In this document: piece after piece, positions 12,548 through 22,472 of the stretch
Position numbering within the stretch: position 1 is the stretch's first letter
Layout: each line of letters begins with the position of its first letter
Source of the DNA: Ilex aquifolium
Taxonomy: Eukaryota; Streptophyta; Magnoliopsida; Aquifoliales; Aquifoliaceae
NCBI GenBank assembly: GCA_951799425.1
Contig: OX637394.1
Span: forward strand, 44,294,642-44,358,641
Direction: 5' to 3'
DNA: 64,000 bases
Position numbers and translations under genes: made by a program
The notes under the pieces: generated by a model
What the model saw: only the letters and a program-made list of their open reading frames with translations
What the model was told of the DNA's origin: nothing
Databases searched by the model: none

Positions 12548-13425
12548 AGATGCTCTACGGCTATTTGATAACCCCAGTTAATATGTAAAACTGAATACTT
12601 TAAGCACTTAATAAATTAAATCTGTTTGATAACCTAAAACTCATACTACTTAATATTTTAAGCACTTTTTAAAAATAGGCTAAAATTTTAAGTAACAATC
12701 CATCTACTTATTACTTAATGCTAAAAATATTAGTCAATAAGAATTTTATCAATTTCTCATAATAGACATGTATATCCTTACCACCACCACCACCACCACC
12801 ACCACCACCACCATTGTCACCATCACCTCCACCGCCACTATTACCATCACCATTGCCGCCACCACCGTCACCACTATCACCCCCATTGTGTCGTTGTCAC
12901 CGCTATTACCATTATGTCATCGTCACCACCATCATTGTGACATCGCCACCACCATCACCACTGTCGTCGCTACCACTACCATTACCACCACTATTGTGCC
13001 ACCGCCACCGCCACCGCCACCACCATCACTATCGCCACCATTGCCATTACTATTGTGTCTCCGCTATCACCATCACCGTCACTGTCGCCACCACTACCAT
13101 TGTGTCACCGCCGCCGCCACCACCACCACCATCATTATTGCCGCCACCACTACCACTGTCGTCGCCACCACTACCACCACCATTGTGATAGTGGTGATAA
13201 GAATAAAGCAGTTGCGGAGATATGGTTAAAGAGAAGGATAAAATTAGAATAATAATAATTTTCAGACTTCAGCTTCTTATATTTGTCAAATAATTTGATT
13301 AAATTTAAGACTTAAATTTCAGTTGATACCAAACAGTCTGCGAATTAAAAAATTCAGCATTTAACACATAAAATTTAGCATTCAATTTTCATTGTTCAAC
13401 TTTTAGTTTTATCAAACACCACCTA
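12548..13425. mobile_element. Foldback element with CCN-repeat core
   Basis: Outer arms (about 12555-12680 and 13290-13422) contain inverted TTTGATAAC / TTATCAAAC phrases and TTTAAG.CTTAA blocks, typical of hAT-like foldbacks. The core at 12780-13195 is a degenerate (CCACCA/CCG/CCATTG)n tract. The core gives long open frames on several strands encoding runs of Thr, Pro or His; these are composition effects, not genes. Confidence 0.5.
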
Positions 13426-13576
13426 AGTTACCGTCTTTAACCCATAATAACTAAAAAAAAAAAAATCCATTTCTGCCTAATAAATATGTAAAAAAAAAAC
13501 CAATTTATTCAAATTTTTATATATATATATACAAGACCCGGGTTAACTAGAGAAAAGAGAAAACAAACCAATCCAA

Positions 13577-13634
13577 TCAAAGTAAAACTGGGGTCGGCGA
13601 GAATGCTGGAAGCCCCCAAAGGCCGGAGGATTTC
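13577..13634 (-). pseudogene. Orphan copy of a terminal exon (PAFSPTP motif)
   Basis: These 58 bases match in length and layout exon 2 of the small gene at 21154-21681. A TTTCAG acceptor precedes it, and when read in the same phase it encodes KSSGLWGLPAFSPTPVLL and a stop; the true exon encodes KSDHRWAIPAFSPTPFLF and a stop. Flanking similarity extends over roughly 140 bases. No exon 1 counterpart is visible upstream on the minus strand (13650-14700), so this is an isolated remnant or the product of a duplication cut by later insertions. Confidence 0.7.
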
Positions 13635-13874
13635 CTGAAATTTATTACAAAATAAAAGTCCATCAGCAAAACCAATCATACAAAGAAAGGAAACAAAATT
13701 TCGCAATTATAAAAATGAATTTGTTAAGAAAATAAAAATAGTTGGAACAAAATAGGAGTAAAAAACTTATATAAAAATAACACTAATTCACTCACCTGTT
13801 AAATGCAAACCACCTCAGTAACGTTCTTTTAAGTACTTTCTTGCTTTTTATTCTTTAAATAACGTTTATTTTTG

Positions 13875-14390
13875 GATAAATTACATTTTACTCCCTTAAA
13901 TTATTACATTTGTTTCACTTTGTACTTTTAATTATAAAATTTCTTACATTGCGCCATAAAGTATCAATTTTGTTTCATATTACTCCAAAAAATAACAGTT
14001 GTCAATTTTTTGGCGGTAAATGCGCATGTGAGCGATCTGTACTGTTAATAAACAACTACATATTGCATATGTATATATCAAAAATCAAGAAAAGTACCCA
14101 TAAATGATTTTGCCTTTCTTAAGCTCCAAATTTTCTTTGTCTAGTCAATCTTCTTTTTCTTCACAATAATCATTTGGTTGCAAAAGAGATAAAATAAAGT
14201 GGTACTAGACACTTGGCGGGAAACACTTTGAGGTTTCCCTTCCTCATTTGACAAATTTTCAACTTTGTCATTATTTATTGGAGTGATATGAAATAAAATT
14301 GATATTTTAAGGTGTAATATAAGAAATTTTATAATTGAGGCTACAAAGTGAAATAAAAGTAATAGTTCAAGAGATAAAGTGTGCCAGTTC
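13875..14390. mobile_element. Foldback element, about 120-bp arms
   Basis: The left arm (13883-14000) reads ...TTTGTTTCACTTTGTA..., AATTATAAAATTTCTTACATT, ...TCAATTTTGTTTCATATTACTCCAA. The right arm (14268-14385) returns these as TTGGAGTGATATGAAATAAA, AATATAAGAAATTTTATAATT and TACAAAGTGAAATAAAAG. The loop is about 265 bases. Arms this long and this similar would form a stable hairpin. No reading frame. Confidence 0.8.
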
Positions 14391-14653
14391 AAAAAAAAAA
14401 AGAAAACAAAAACTAGTTCCCCAAAATCCTAATCACCCTATAATGGACAAATGATTATCATGAGAGTTTTTCACTGAATATTTCTTTTACAGTCGATCAT
14501 ACATCTAATCTAATGTACCATTTTGTTATTCTTTTTTAAGTAGCATTTTTTAAGAAAAAAATGTCAAAAAATAAAAAAAGTTTAATTACTATTTTGTGAA
14601 AGTGATCCAGATGCAATTTAGTCTATGAACAATATATTTCATACAAGTATATA

Positions 14654-15290
14654 TCTATATAATAAAGTAGCTTACAATTCAAATCTCAAAAGATAAACAA
14701 AATGACTTTTGCTATTCGCGGTTGAGATCACTTTAAAGTTAATCTAACGGCTAATATTAACACCCTAAATTTAATAAGAAAAATAGGGCTTTAAAGGTGT
14801 GTTTGGAGTGACTTTTTAAAAGTACTTCTAGAAATTATTTCTCATAAATATTTTTTTAAAAAAATAGTGTTTGAAACCGCTCCATCACTACCTCTACCAC
14901 CACCACCGCCACCACCACCAACGCCACTGTCGCCGCCGCCACCACCACCATCGTCGTCGTCGCTGCCGCCGCCCCCACCCCCCACCACCACCACCACCGT
15001 CGTCGCCACCACCACCGCCGCCACCACCACCACCATCATCACCATCGTCGCCACCACCACCACCACCATCACCGCTGCCGCCACCACGGTCATTGCCACC
15101 CACTACAACCATCACCGTTTCTTACCACCACCACTGCCGCCCCACCACCTCTCACCCCCACTACAAACCGATGTTTAAATTCTTTTATCTTTTCTCTATG
15201 TTTGTGATTTGATTTTGGACATAAATAAAAATATGTTTATTATTTACCATTTTTTATTACTCTGTGCCTTCAGGCACAGACAATAACTAG
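14654..15290 (+). mobile_element. Non-autonomous Helitron-like element H1
   Basis: The element starts TCTATATAATAAAG directly after an A and ends ACTAG. Eleven bases inside the end sits the hairpin CTGTGCCTTCAGGCACAG (15262-15279). TC at the 5' end, CTRR at the 3' end and a subterminal hairpin are the diagnostic Helitron structure. The first 210 bases are conserved between copies, the core (14880-15165) is a CCN-type repeat, and the last 110 bases are conserved again. It carries no transposase gene. Confidence 0.8.
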
Positions 15291-15994
15291 TCTATATAAT
15301 AAAATAGATTACAATTCAAATCTCAAAAGATAAACACAATGACTTTTGCTATTTGCGGTTGAGATCACTTTAAATTTTATTTTAAAATTAATCTAACGGC
15401 TAATATTAACATCCTAAATTTAATAGGAAAAATAGGTCCATAAGAGTGTGTTTGAAGTGACTTTTTAAAAGTACTTATAGAAATTATTTCACATAAGTAC
15501 TTTAAAAAAAATAATAGTATTTGAAACCGCCCTACCATTACCTCTACCACCATCGCCATCGCCATCGCCACCACCACCACCACCGTCGCCGCCACCGCCA
15601 CCACCCCCGTCGCCGTCATCACCACCACCCCCGCCGCCGCCGCCATCACCACCACCGTCGCCTCCATCACCACCACCGCCGCCATCACCACCACCACCAT
15701 TGCCGCCACCGCCACCGCCACCACCACCGCCGCCGCCGCCACCACCACCACTGCCACCCCCGTCACCATCACCACCACCGCCGCCACCACCACGGTCATT
15801 GCCTCCCACCACAACCATCACCGTCTCCTACCACCACCACTGCCGCCCACCACCTCTTACCCCCACTACAAATCGATGCTTAAATTTATTTATCTCTTCT
15901 CTATGTTTGTGATTTGATTTTGGATATAAATACAAATATGTTTATTGTTTACAATTTTTTATTACACTGTGTCTTCAAGCACAAACAATAACTA
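15291..15994 (+). mobile_element. Non-autonomous Helitron-like element H2
   Basis: It starts TCTATATAATAAAA immediately after the terminal CTAG of H1, with no base between. The CCN core lies at about 15530-15850. The 3' hairpin is degenerate (TGTGTCTTCAAGCACA) and the end reads AACTA, fused directly to the next copy. Confidence 0.75.
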
Positions 15995-16815
15995 TATATA
16001 ATAAAGTAGCTTACAATTCAAATTTCAAAAGATAAACAAAATGAATTTTGCTTTTCGCGGTTCAGATCGCTTTAAATTTTACTTTAAAGTTAATCTAACG
16101 ACTAATATTAACACCCTAAATTTAATAGGAAAAATAGGCCCCTAAGGGTGTGTTTGAAGTGACTTTTTAAAAGTACTTCTAGAAATTATTTCTCATAAGT
16201 ACTTTAAAAAAAAAAAATAGTTTTCGAAACCGTTCCACCACTACCTCTACCACCGCCACTGCCACCACCACTACCTCTACCACCACCACCACCACCTTTG
16301 CCGCCACTATCACCACCGCCACCGCCACCACCACCACCACCGCCATTGTCCCCGCCATTGCCATCGCCACCGCCACCACCACCACCATCACCATCGTCGC
16401 TGTCGCCGCCACCACCAGCACCGTCGTTGCCCCCACCACCGCCACCATCGCCACCACCACCGCAATCACCATCGTCTCCCCCATTGTCGCCGCCACCACC
16501 ACCACCACCGTCGCCGCCACCGCCACCATTGCCGCAGCCGCCACCACCACCATCACCACCACCGTTGCCGTCGCCGCCACCGCCACAGCCACCACCGCCG
16601 TCGCCACCACCACCACCACAACCACCATGGTCATTGCCACCCACCACAACCATTATCGTCTCCTACCACCACCACCTTTCACCCCCACTACAATCGATGC
16701 TTAAATTCATTTATCTCTCATCTATGTTTGTGATTTGATTTTAGATATGAATACAAATATGTTTATTGTTTACCATTTTTTATTACTCTGTGCCTTCATG
16801 CACAAGTAATAACTA
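15995..16815 (+). mobile_element. Non-autonomous Helitron-like element H3
   Basis: It begins TATATAATAAAG straight after the AACTA end of H2; the TC is lost in the fusion. The CCN core spans about 16230-16680. The 3' hairpin TGTGCCTTCATGCACA (about 16789-16804) is followed by AGTAATAACTA. The 3' two thirds are nearly identical to H4. Confidence 0.75.
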
Positions 16816-17702
16816 ATATATAATAAAGTAGCTTACAATTTAAATTTCAAAAGATAAATAAAATGACTTTTGTTTTTCGTGGTTAGATTGCCTTAAATTT
16901 TACTTTAAAGTTAATCTAACGACTAATATTAACACCCTAAATTTAATAGGAAAAATAGGCACCTAAGTGTGTGTTTGGAGTGACTTTTTAAAAGTATTTT
17001 TAGAAATTATTTCTCATAAGTAAATTAAAAAAAAAAATAGTGTTTGAAACCGCCGTCGCCACCACCACCGCCGCCGTCGCCACCACCACCGCCACCACCA
17101 CCACCACCACCACCACCACCACCACCACCACCACCACCACCACCGCCATTGCCGCCTTCACCACTGCCACCACCACCACCACCTTTGCCGCCACTATCAC
17201 CACCGCCACCGCCACCACCACCACCACCGCCATTGTCCCCGCCATTGCCATCGCCACCGCCACCACCACCACCATCACCATTGTCGCTGTCGCCGCCACC
17301 ACCAGCACCGTCGTTGCCCCCACCACCGCCACCATCGCCACCACCACCGCAATCACCATCGTCTCCCCCATTGTCGCCGCCACCACCACCACCACCGTCG
17401 CCGCCACCGCCACCATTGCCGCAGCCGCCACCACCACCATCACCACCACCGTTGCCGTCGCCGCCACCGCCACAGCCACCACCGCCGTCGCCACCACCAC
17501 CACCACAACCACCATGGTCATTGCCACCCACCACAACCATTATCGTCTCCTACCACCACCACCTTTCACCCCCACTACAATCGATGCTTAAATTCATTTA
17601 TCTCTCATCTATGTTTGTGATTTGATTTTAGATATGAATACAAATATGTTTATTGTTTACCATTTTTTATTACTCTGTGCCTTCATGCACAAGTAATAAC
17701 TA
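16816..17702 (+). mobile_element. Non-autonomous Helitron-like element H4
   Basis: Head-to-tail after H3 (AACTA then ATATATAATAAAG). The core at 17050-17570 is the longest CCN tract in the window and includes about 15 consecutive CCA units near 17093-17141. Its 5' part matches H5 and its 3' part matches H3, both at an offset of 887 bases. Confidence 0.75.
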
Positions 17703-18261
17703 ATATATAATAAAGTAGCTTACAATTTAAATTTCAAAAGATAAATAAAATGACTTTTGTTTTTCGTGGTTAGATTGCCTTAAATTTTACTTTAAAGTTA
17801 ATCTAACGACTAATATTAACACCCTAAATTTAATAGGAAAAATAGGCACCTAAGTGTGTGTTTGGAGTGACTTTTTAAAAGTATTTTTAGAAATTATTTC
17901 TCATAAGTAAATTAAAAAAAAAAATAGTGTTTGAAACCGCCGTCGCCACCACCACCGCCGTCGTCGCCACCACCACCGCCACCACCACCACCACCACCAC
18001 CACCACCACCACCGCCATTGCCGCCTTCACCACTGCCACCACCACCACCACCGTCGCCGCCACAACCACCACCGCCGTCGCCACCACTACCGTCGCCGTC
18101 GTCGCCGCTACCCCCGCTGCAGCCATCACCACCACCTCTCACCCCCACTACAACCGATGTTTAAATTCATTTATCTTCTATGTATGTTATTTAATTTTGG
18201 ATATGAATACAAATATGTTTTTTGTTTACTATTTTTTATTATTCTGTACTTTCAGGTACAG

Positions 18262-18266
<5 letters not shown>
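17703..18266 (+). mobile_element. Non-autonomous Helitron-like element H5
   Basis: Last copy of the array. It has the same 5' block and a shorter CCN core (17940-18145). The hairpin CTGTACTTTCAGGTACAG (18244-18261) replaces the usual sequence while keeping pairing, with compensating changes on both sides. The CTAG terminus is lost in an adjoining (TA)n tract. Confidence 0.7.

Positions 18267-18313
<47 letters not shown>
18264..18313. repeat. (TA)n microsatellite
   Basis: About 24 uninterrupted TA units directly at the 3' end of Helitron H5, probably grown from its AT-rich terminus. Confidence 0.9.
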
Positions 18314-18315
<2 letters not shown>

Positions 18316-18751
18316 CACGTGATTAAAACTGATTAGAAAAAATGAATAAGCTCCGACAAGAAAAGAAAGTAAAAATAAAAGCTACTTTAGCAAACGGTAA
18401 CTAACATTTGCGAAAGGATGCGGCTATTTCCATCCCTAATGGTTTTAGACCGTCAGACTTTTCATTGCAGATGGCAAAAAATAGTTCGTCAATGTAATCA
18501 AAATCAAATTGCACTCAGTAACCTGTATAATTTATATTTATAGGTATTTTCTTATTTTTATATTAGTCATAATTCGTGCTTGAAGAAACGATTAAACATA
18601 AAATTCGAACACTCAAAAAATTAATCTCACTAATTAAATTTTCTTAATATGTGTCTACAATCGTATATGGATAATGTATAAAATATGGTCTCCAAATAAG
18701 GTCCAAATAGCATTTCCCAATTGTAAATCCGAAGAGCATTAAAGAGAAAAA
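18314..18751. other. AT-rich intergenic, no gene seen
   Basis: No reading frame or family recognised. A CCAAATAAGGTCCAAATAGC phrase near 18692 resembles an arm of the foldback at 26064-26195. Confidence 0.3.
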
Positions 18752-19001
18752 TCTATATAATAAAATAATTAGCAACTTGAATTTTTATCTCTTACATTTT
18801 TTTTTCTTTTAAAAATATCACATCATCTATTTATACCACATGTTCAATTATTTAATATTTAATTAATTTATATTTTAACATAATTTTTATTTGAAAAATT
18901 CTATTTGAATCTTATTTAGAGATCTTATTTAGGGACTTAATAATGATGTATAACCAGACTTACACACGGGTGATTGTGTGTAGGTCTATAGGTTAAACTA
19001 A
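18752..19001 (+). mobile_element. Candidate short Helitron
   Basis: It starts TCTATATAATAAAA after an A and ends CTAA before a T. A hairpin with stems ACTTACACAC (18958-18967) and GTGTGTAGGT (18976-18985) ends 12 bases before the CTAA terminus. The 5' end matches that of the array family, while the 3' hairpin differs. It has no CCN core. An (AG)n microsatellite follows at about 19010-19035. Confidence 0.5.
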
Positions 19002-19003
19002 TT

Positions 19004-19034
<31 letters not shown>

Positions 19035-19035
19035 T

Positions 19036-19620
19036 ATGGTATCCACTCCATATAGCATATCGATAATAAACTTTAGTTTTTATTCTTTAAAGAATATAGT
19101 ATTTTTTATTCTTAAACCAGCAGTTACAAATCGATTATGGTTTTTTTGATTCTTTAACCACCTATAAATTTTAAGTAACTGCTAATTAACTAGTTAATAA
19201 AAAAAAGGACACAACTCTCCTCTCCTCTCCGTTTGTTAATAGTATAGATTGGGAATCCTAGGCGTCTAATTTCATTCATCTCTAATTTTTCATGAAATAG
19301 TATAGTTTTAAGCATAGTTCTTATGGTATCTTATATTCTACCATAAATTACAAAGGTCGTGTTATGTTACTCTTGTACTAATCGTGTCATGTTAGGATTA
19401 GGGATTATATGGTCCAATGATCACTATTAATTCGAACCTCCCTAGTCACCACCACTGGCTACCTCGTTGCCAAATTCTGCAATATTTCTGTCCATGCTGT
19501 TCTTTTTACAGGGGTTAGATTATCAATAAGATTAAAGTCTTACTCCTTAATCAAGTACTAAATATTTTGAGTTTGACTTAGACCGAGTTTGAATTGATCC
19601 ACTCAAATTGTACTTCTAAA
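19036..19620. other. AT-rich intergenic, no gene seen
   Basis: No convincing reading frame or repeat boundary is visible. Confidence 0.3.
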
Positions 19621-20705
19621 TAAGGATCAAAATTTCGTTTTGGTCACTGAAGAAACGGAAACGTTTCGACAAATTTCGGAAATGTTTCAACCCGTTTTGA
19701 AAATATTCTAAAACAATTGTGAATTTATATAATAAAGTAGCTTACAATTCAAATTTCAAAAGATAAACAAAATGACTTTTGTTTTTCGCGGTTGAGATCA
19801 CTATAAATTTTACTTTAAAGTTAATCTAACGGCTAATATTAACACCCTAAGTTTAGTAGGAAAAATAGGCCCCTAAGGGTATGTTTGGAGTTACTTTTTA
19901 AAAATACTTTTAGAAATTATTTCTCATAAGTACTTTAAAAAAAAAAAAATAGTGTTTGAAACCGTCCCATCACTACCTCTACCACCACCACCGTCACCAT
20001 CGCCGCCACCGTCACCCCCACGACCGCCGTCGCCGCCACCATCGCCATCGTCGCCGCCACCACCACCATTGTCGCCACCGCCGCCAGCACCACCACCACC
20101 ACCGCCATAGCCACCACCACTGTCGCCGTCGCCGCCACCGCCGCCGTCGTCGTCACCTCCACCACCATCGTCGTCGCCGTCATCGCCATCGCCGCCACCA
20201 CCACCACCACCATCGACACCATCACCACCACCGCCACCATCACCACCACCGCCGCCACCCCTGTCACCACCACCACTACCATCGCCACCGTCGCCATCAC
20301 CACCGTCACCGTCACCACCGTCGCCGTCGCCGCCACCACCACCACCACCACCGCCACCACAGTCATTGCCACCCACCACAACCATCACTGTCTCCTACCA
20401 CCACCACCTCTCACCGTTACTACAACCGATGCTTAAATTCATTTATCTATCCTCTATGTTTGTGATTTGATTTTAGATATGAATACAAATATGTTTATTG
20501 TTTACCATTTTTTATTACTCTGTGCCTTCAGGCACATGCAATAACTAGCTCATTAAAACATTACAAAATACCTCAAAATATTATGAAACACCTCAAAATA
20601 TTAGAATTTCGATTCCATCATTGATTTATTTTGGTCTCCTTAAAAACGAAAACGTTTCAATAGTTTCGACCGTTTCAAAACGAAATTTTGATTCTAAACG
20701 CTCTT
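19621..20705. mobile_element. Foldback element interrupted by Helitron H6
   Basis: Left arm from about 19623 (GGATCAAAATTTCGTTTTGG, GAAACGTTTCGAC) and right arm to about 20698 (CGTTTCAAAACGAAATTTTG, preceded by GAAAACGTTTC) are imperfect inverted repeats. The H6 element sits between them, so it inserted into an existing foldback or near its loop. Confidence 0.55.
19724..20548 (+). mobile_element. Non-autonomous Helitron-like element H6
   Basis: An isolated member of the H1-H5 family. The 5' end is TTTATATAATAAAG (TT in place of TC). The CCN core is at 19966-20420, and the 3' end has hairpin TGTGCCTTCAGGCACA (20521-20536) followed by TGCAATAACTAG. The 5' and 3' blocks are closely similar to those of H1. 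Confidence 0.75.
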
Positions 20706-21153
20706 CAACCCAACATGATACCTTTGATATAATATAACTTGAGTTATGCATCCCTTTCGCTGCCCAACGCAACGATATTATTCTAATCCCTGACAGGTGA
20801 CAAAGGGCAAAAAAAAATATGTGGATTATGAATTTAGTCATAGAAATGCATGGGTAGAGATTAAGAAAGCATGATTAATTAAAGGATAAATTACACTTTA
20901 ACCCTCTTAACTATGATCGTTTTAGAAAGTCAGGTGGACATAACTTTGGCAAAGTCATCTATTGCACTTGCCATTGTAACTTTCACTATATGATTACACT
21001 CTATTAAAACATTACAGCTAATTGGGAAAACTACTAATACATTCACTAATAATACATATAAAACTTTTTTTTTTTTAAATAAAAAAAAAATTTGTACAAA
21101 ACTTCAAAGGCGGGTTGGGTTGACTTGAAAAAAGAGAACATGGACCCATCCAA
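20706..21153. other. Intergenic, 3' of small gene
   Basis: Begins with degenerate AT-rich repeat (GATAAATTACACTTTAACCC near 20884, a phrase also seen in foldbacks here). The last part should hold the 3' UTR of the small gene ending at 21154. No gene seen. Confidence 0.35.
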
Positions 21154-21681
21154 TCAAAATAAAAATGGAGTCGGTGAGAATGCTGGAATTGCCCAACGGT
21201 GGTCAGATTTCCTGAAATTCACCACACAAAATAAGTTCATCAGCCACCAGAAATTCATTTGTAAATAATTAGGAGGATCTCAATCCGTAAATCGGTATCT
21301 TACACTGAAAGTACCATAATCGATACTTCTTAAGTGATAAACTGTTTAATTTTTGATAAAAAAAAAGAAACCCTAAAAACTGGAAGAGCAAAAGAAAAGA
21401 AGAGGCTATATGTACCGGTAGTCGTCGCCATAGCAGTAAGATCGGCCATTGGCTTTAGATTTCGCTTTCGGAGATTGTTTCTTATCCACGTCAGATACAA
21501 CGTTGTCCTCTGATATAACTGTAAGAGCCGGTTTCCATTGCTTTGTGGTCTGCGCTCTGGTTAACCGTCCACGACCAGTCCCACTCGCCGCCTCTTGCTG
21601 TGGCAAAGCGGTGGTGGTCTCCACCATCGGCGCGACGGTGGCACCACCAAAACATGACCGGTATCCTGAGAAGAAATTCAT
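21154..21681 (-). CDS. Small two-exon plant protein of unknown function, 107 aa
   Basis: Exon 1 is 21681-21416 and exon 2 is 21211-21154, with a GTACAT donor and a TTTCAG acceptor. Joining them replaces the intron read-through end of exon 1 (which would stop three bases into the intron frame as YI-stop) with the tail RKSDHRWAIPAFSPTPFLF. The start is MNFFSGYRSCFGG; the middle has KWKP-like KQWKPALTVISED, and a basic Lys/Ser-rich stretch precedes the tail. No signal peptide or membrane span is seen. I recall uncharacterised small plant proteins with the same overall plan (an N-terminal YRSC phrase, WKP.L..ISED, and a C-terminal FSPTPF), but no function is known to me. The tail exon is independently supported by the copy at 13577-13634. 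The neighbouring promoter side is tandemly duplicated. Confidence 0.8.
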
Positions 21682-21731
21682 ATTTGATTCTCTCTCTGTA
21701 TCTCTATATCTAACTGCTGTTGTATCAGTTT

Positions 21732-21790
21732 AGAAACGCAATTTACGTGAGGCTTTGTGAGTGCCTTGAAGGAAACTCTTTACATAGAGA
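21732..21790 (-). promoter_or_regulatory. Likely core promoter of the small gene
   Basis: On the minus strand a degenerate TATA box, TATGTAAA, lies at 21786-21779, about 100 bases before the start codon. In the duplicated copy the matching site reads TATATA (23275-23270). Transcription would start near 21755, within the duplicated sequence. Confidence 0.45.
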
Positions 21791-22472
21791 AGAGATGGGA
21801 CCATTCTTAGTTTGAAGATATAATGTGATAAAATTAATTTTTAAAAGTATAAAATAAGAATTTTTAAATTTTTTAAGGTACAAAATATAATTAATCCTTT
21901 AATTTATTAGTGTTTATTCAAAATTGTATTTTTCTCAACGATCATCTCACCTTGCTAATTCATATTTATATAATAAATCAGATATGTTTTGAACTTATGG
22001 GGTATATTTTTCTCCTAAATTTCATACACCCAACATACATTTTTTCCCCCAAATTTAAAAAATCCAATACAACACTCCACATCACACAATTGCACAGACA
22101 TACACACATTCCAGCACAGACACATTTTAATGCATGTACAATATTATAATTCAGTGTACAGTGATTTTAGTCACACGGTATTGCTAGTTATCTTATATAG
22201 TAAGGACGACCCAATTAATCACATGAATATCACTGATAGGGAAATGTAATATTTTAATTCTCGCGTGGCTTAGATTAAACAAGGCATGTTTTACAAGGGA
22301 TTATTTCAATTTTTTTGTTGCATGATTGATCTATATTATTTTTGAATTAGAAAACCTAGTGGCGCAGCCACGGGAACGTCATCATAAATGTTGTGATCGA
22401 GTAAACATATTTGAAACTTTTTCGTTGCAAGATGTGACTTGATCTTCAATGATGGTAAATTTTGGTAGCAAC

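Noticed and set aside
12768..13252. Long plus-strand frames rich in Thr, Pro or His
   Set aside because: They are readings of a CCN repeat; several frames and both strands are open at once, with no conserved order.
13509..13706. 65-codon minus-strand frame over the orphan exon
   Set aside because: It is in another frame; the meaningful reading is the short spliced-phase tail at 13577-13634.
14842..18148. Many long frames (poly-Val/Met, poly-Gly, poly-Pro, poly-His) in the Helitron cores
   Set aside because: Compositional: the tract lacks stop codons in most frames. The initiating Met often lies in the CCAT-type units themselves.
14654..18266. CRISPR-like or centromeric satellite interpretation of the array
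   Set aside because: The units are 560-890 bases with Helitron termini at each joint, in a plant nuclear context; spacer-repeat logic does not fit.
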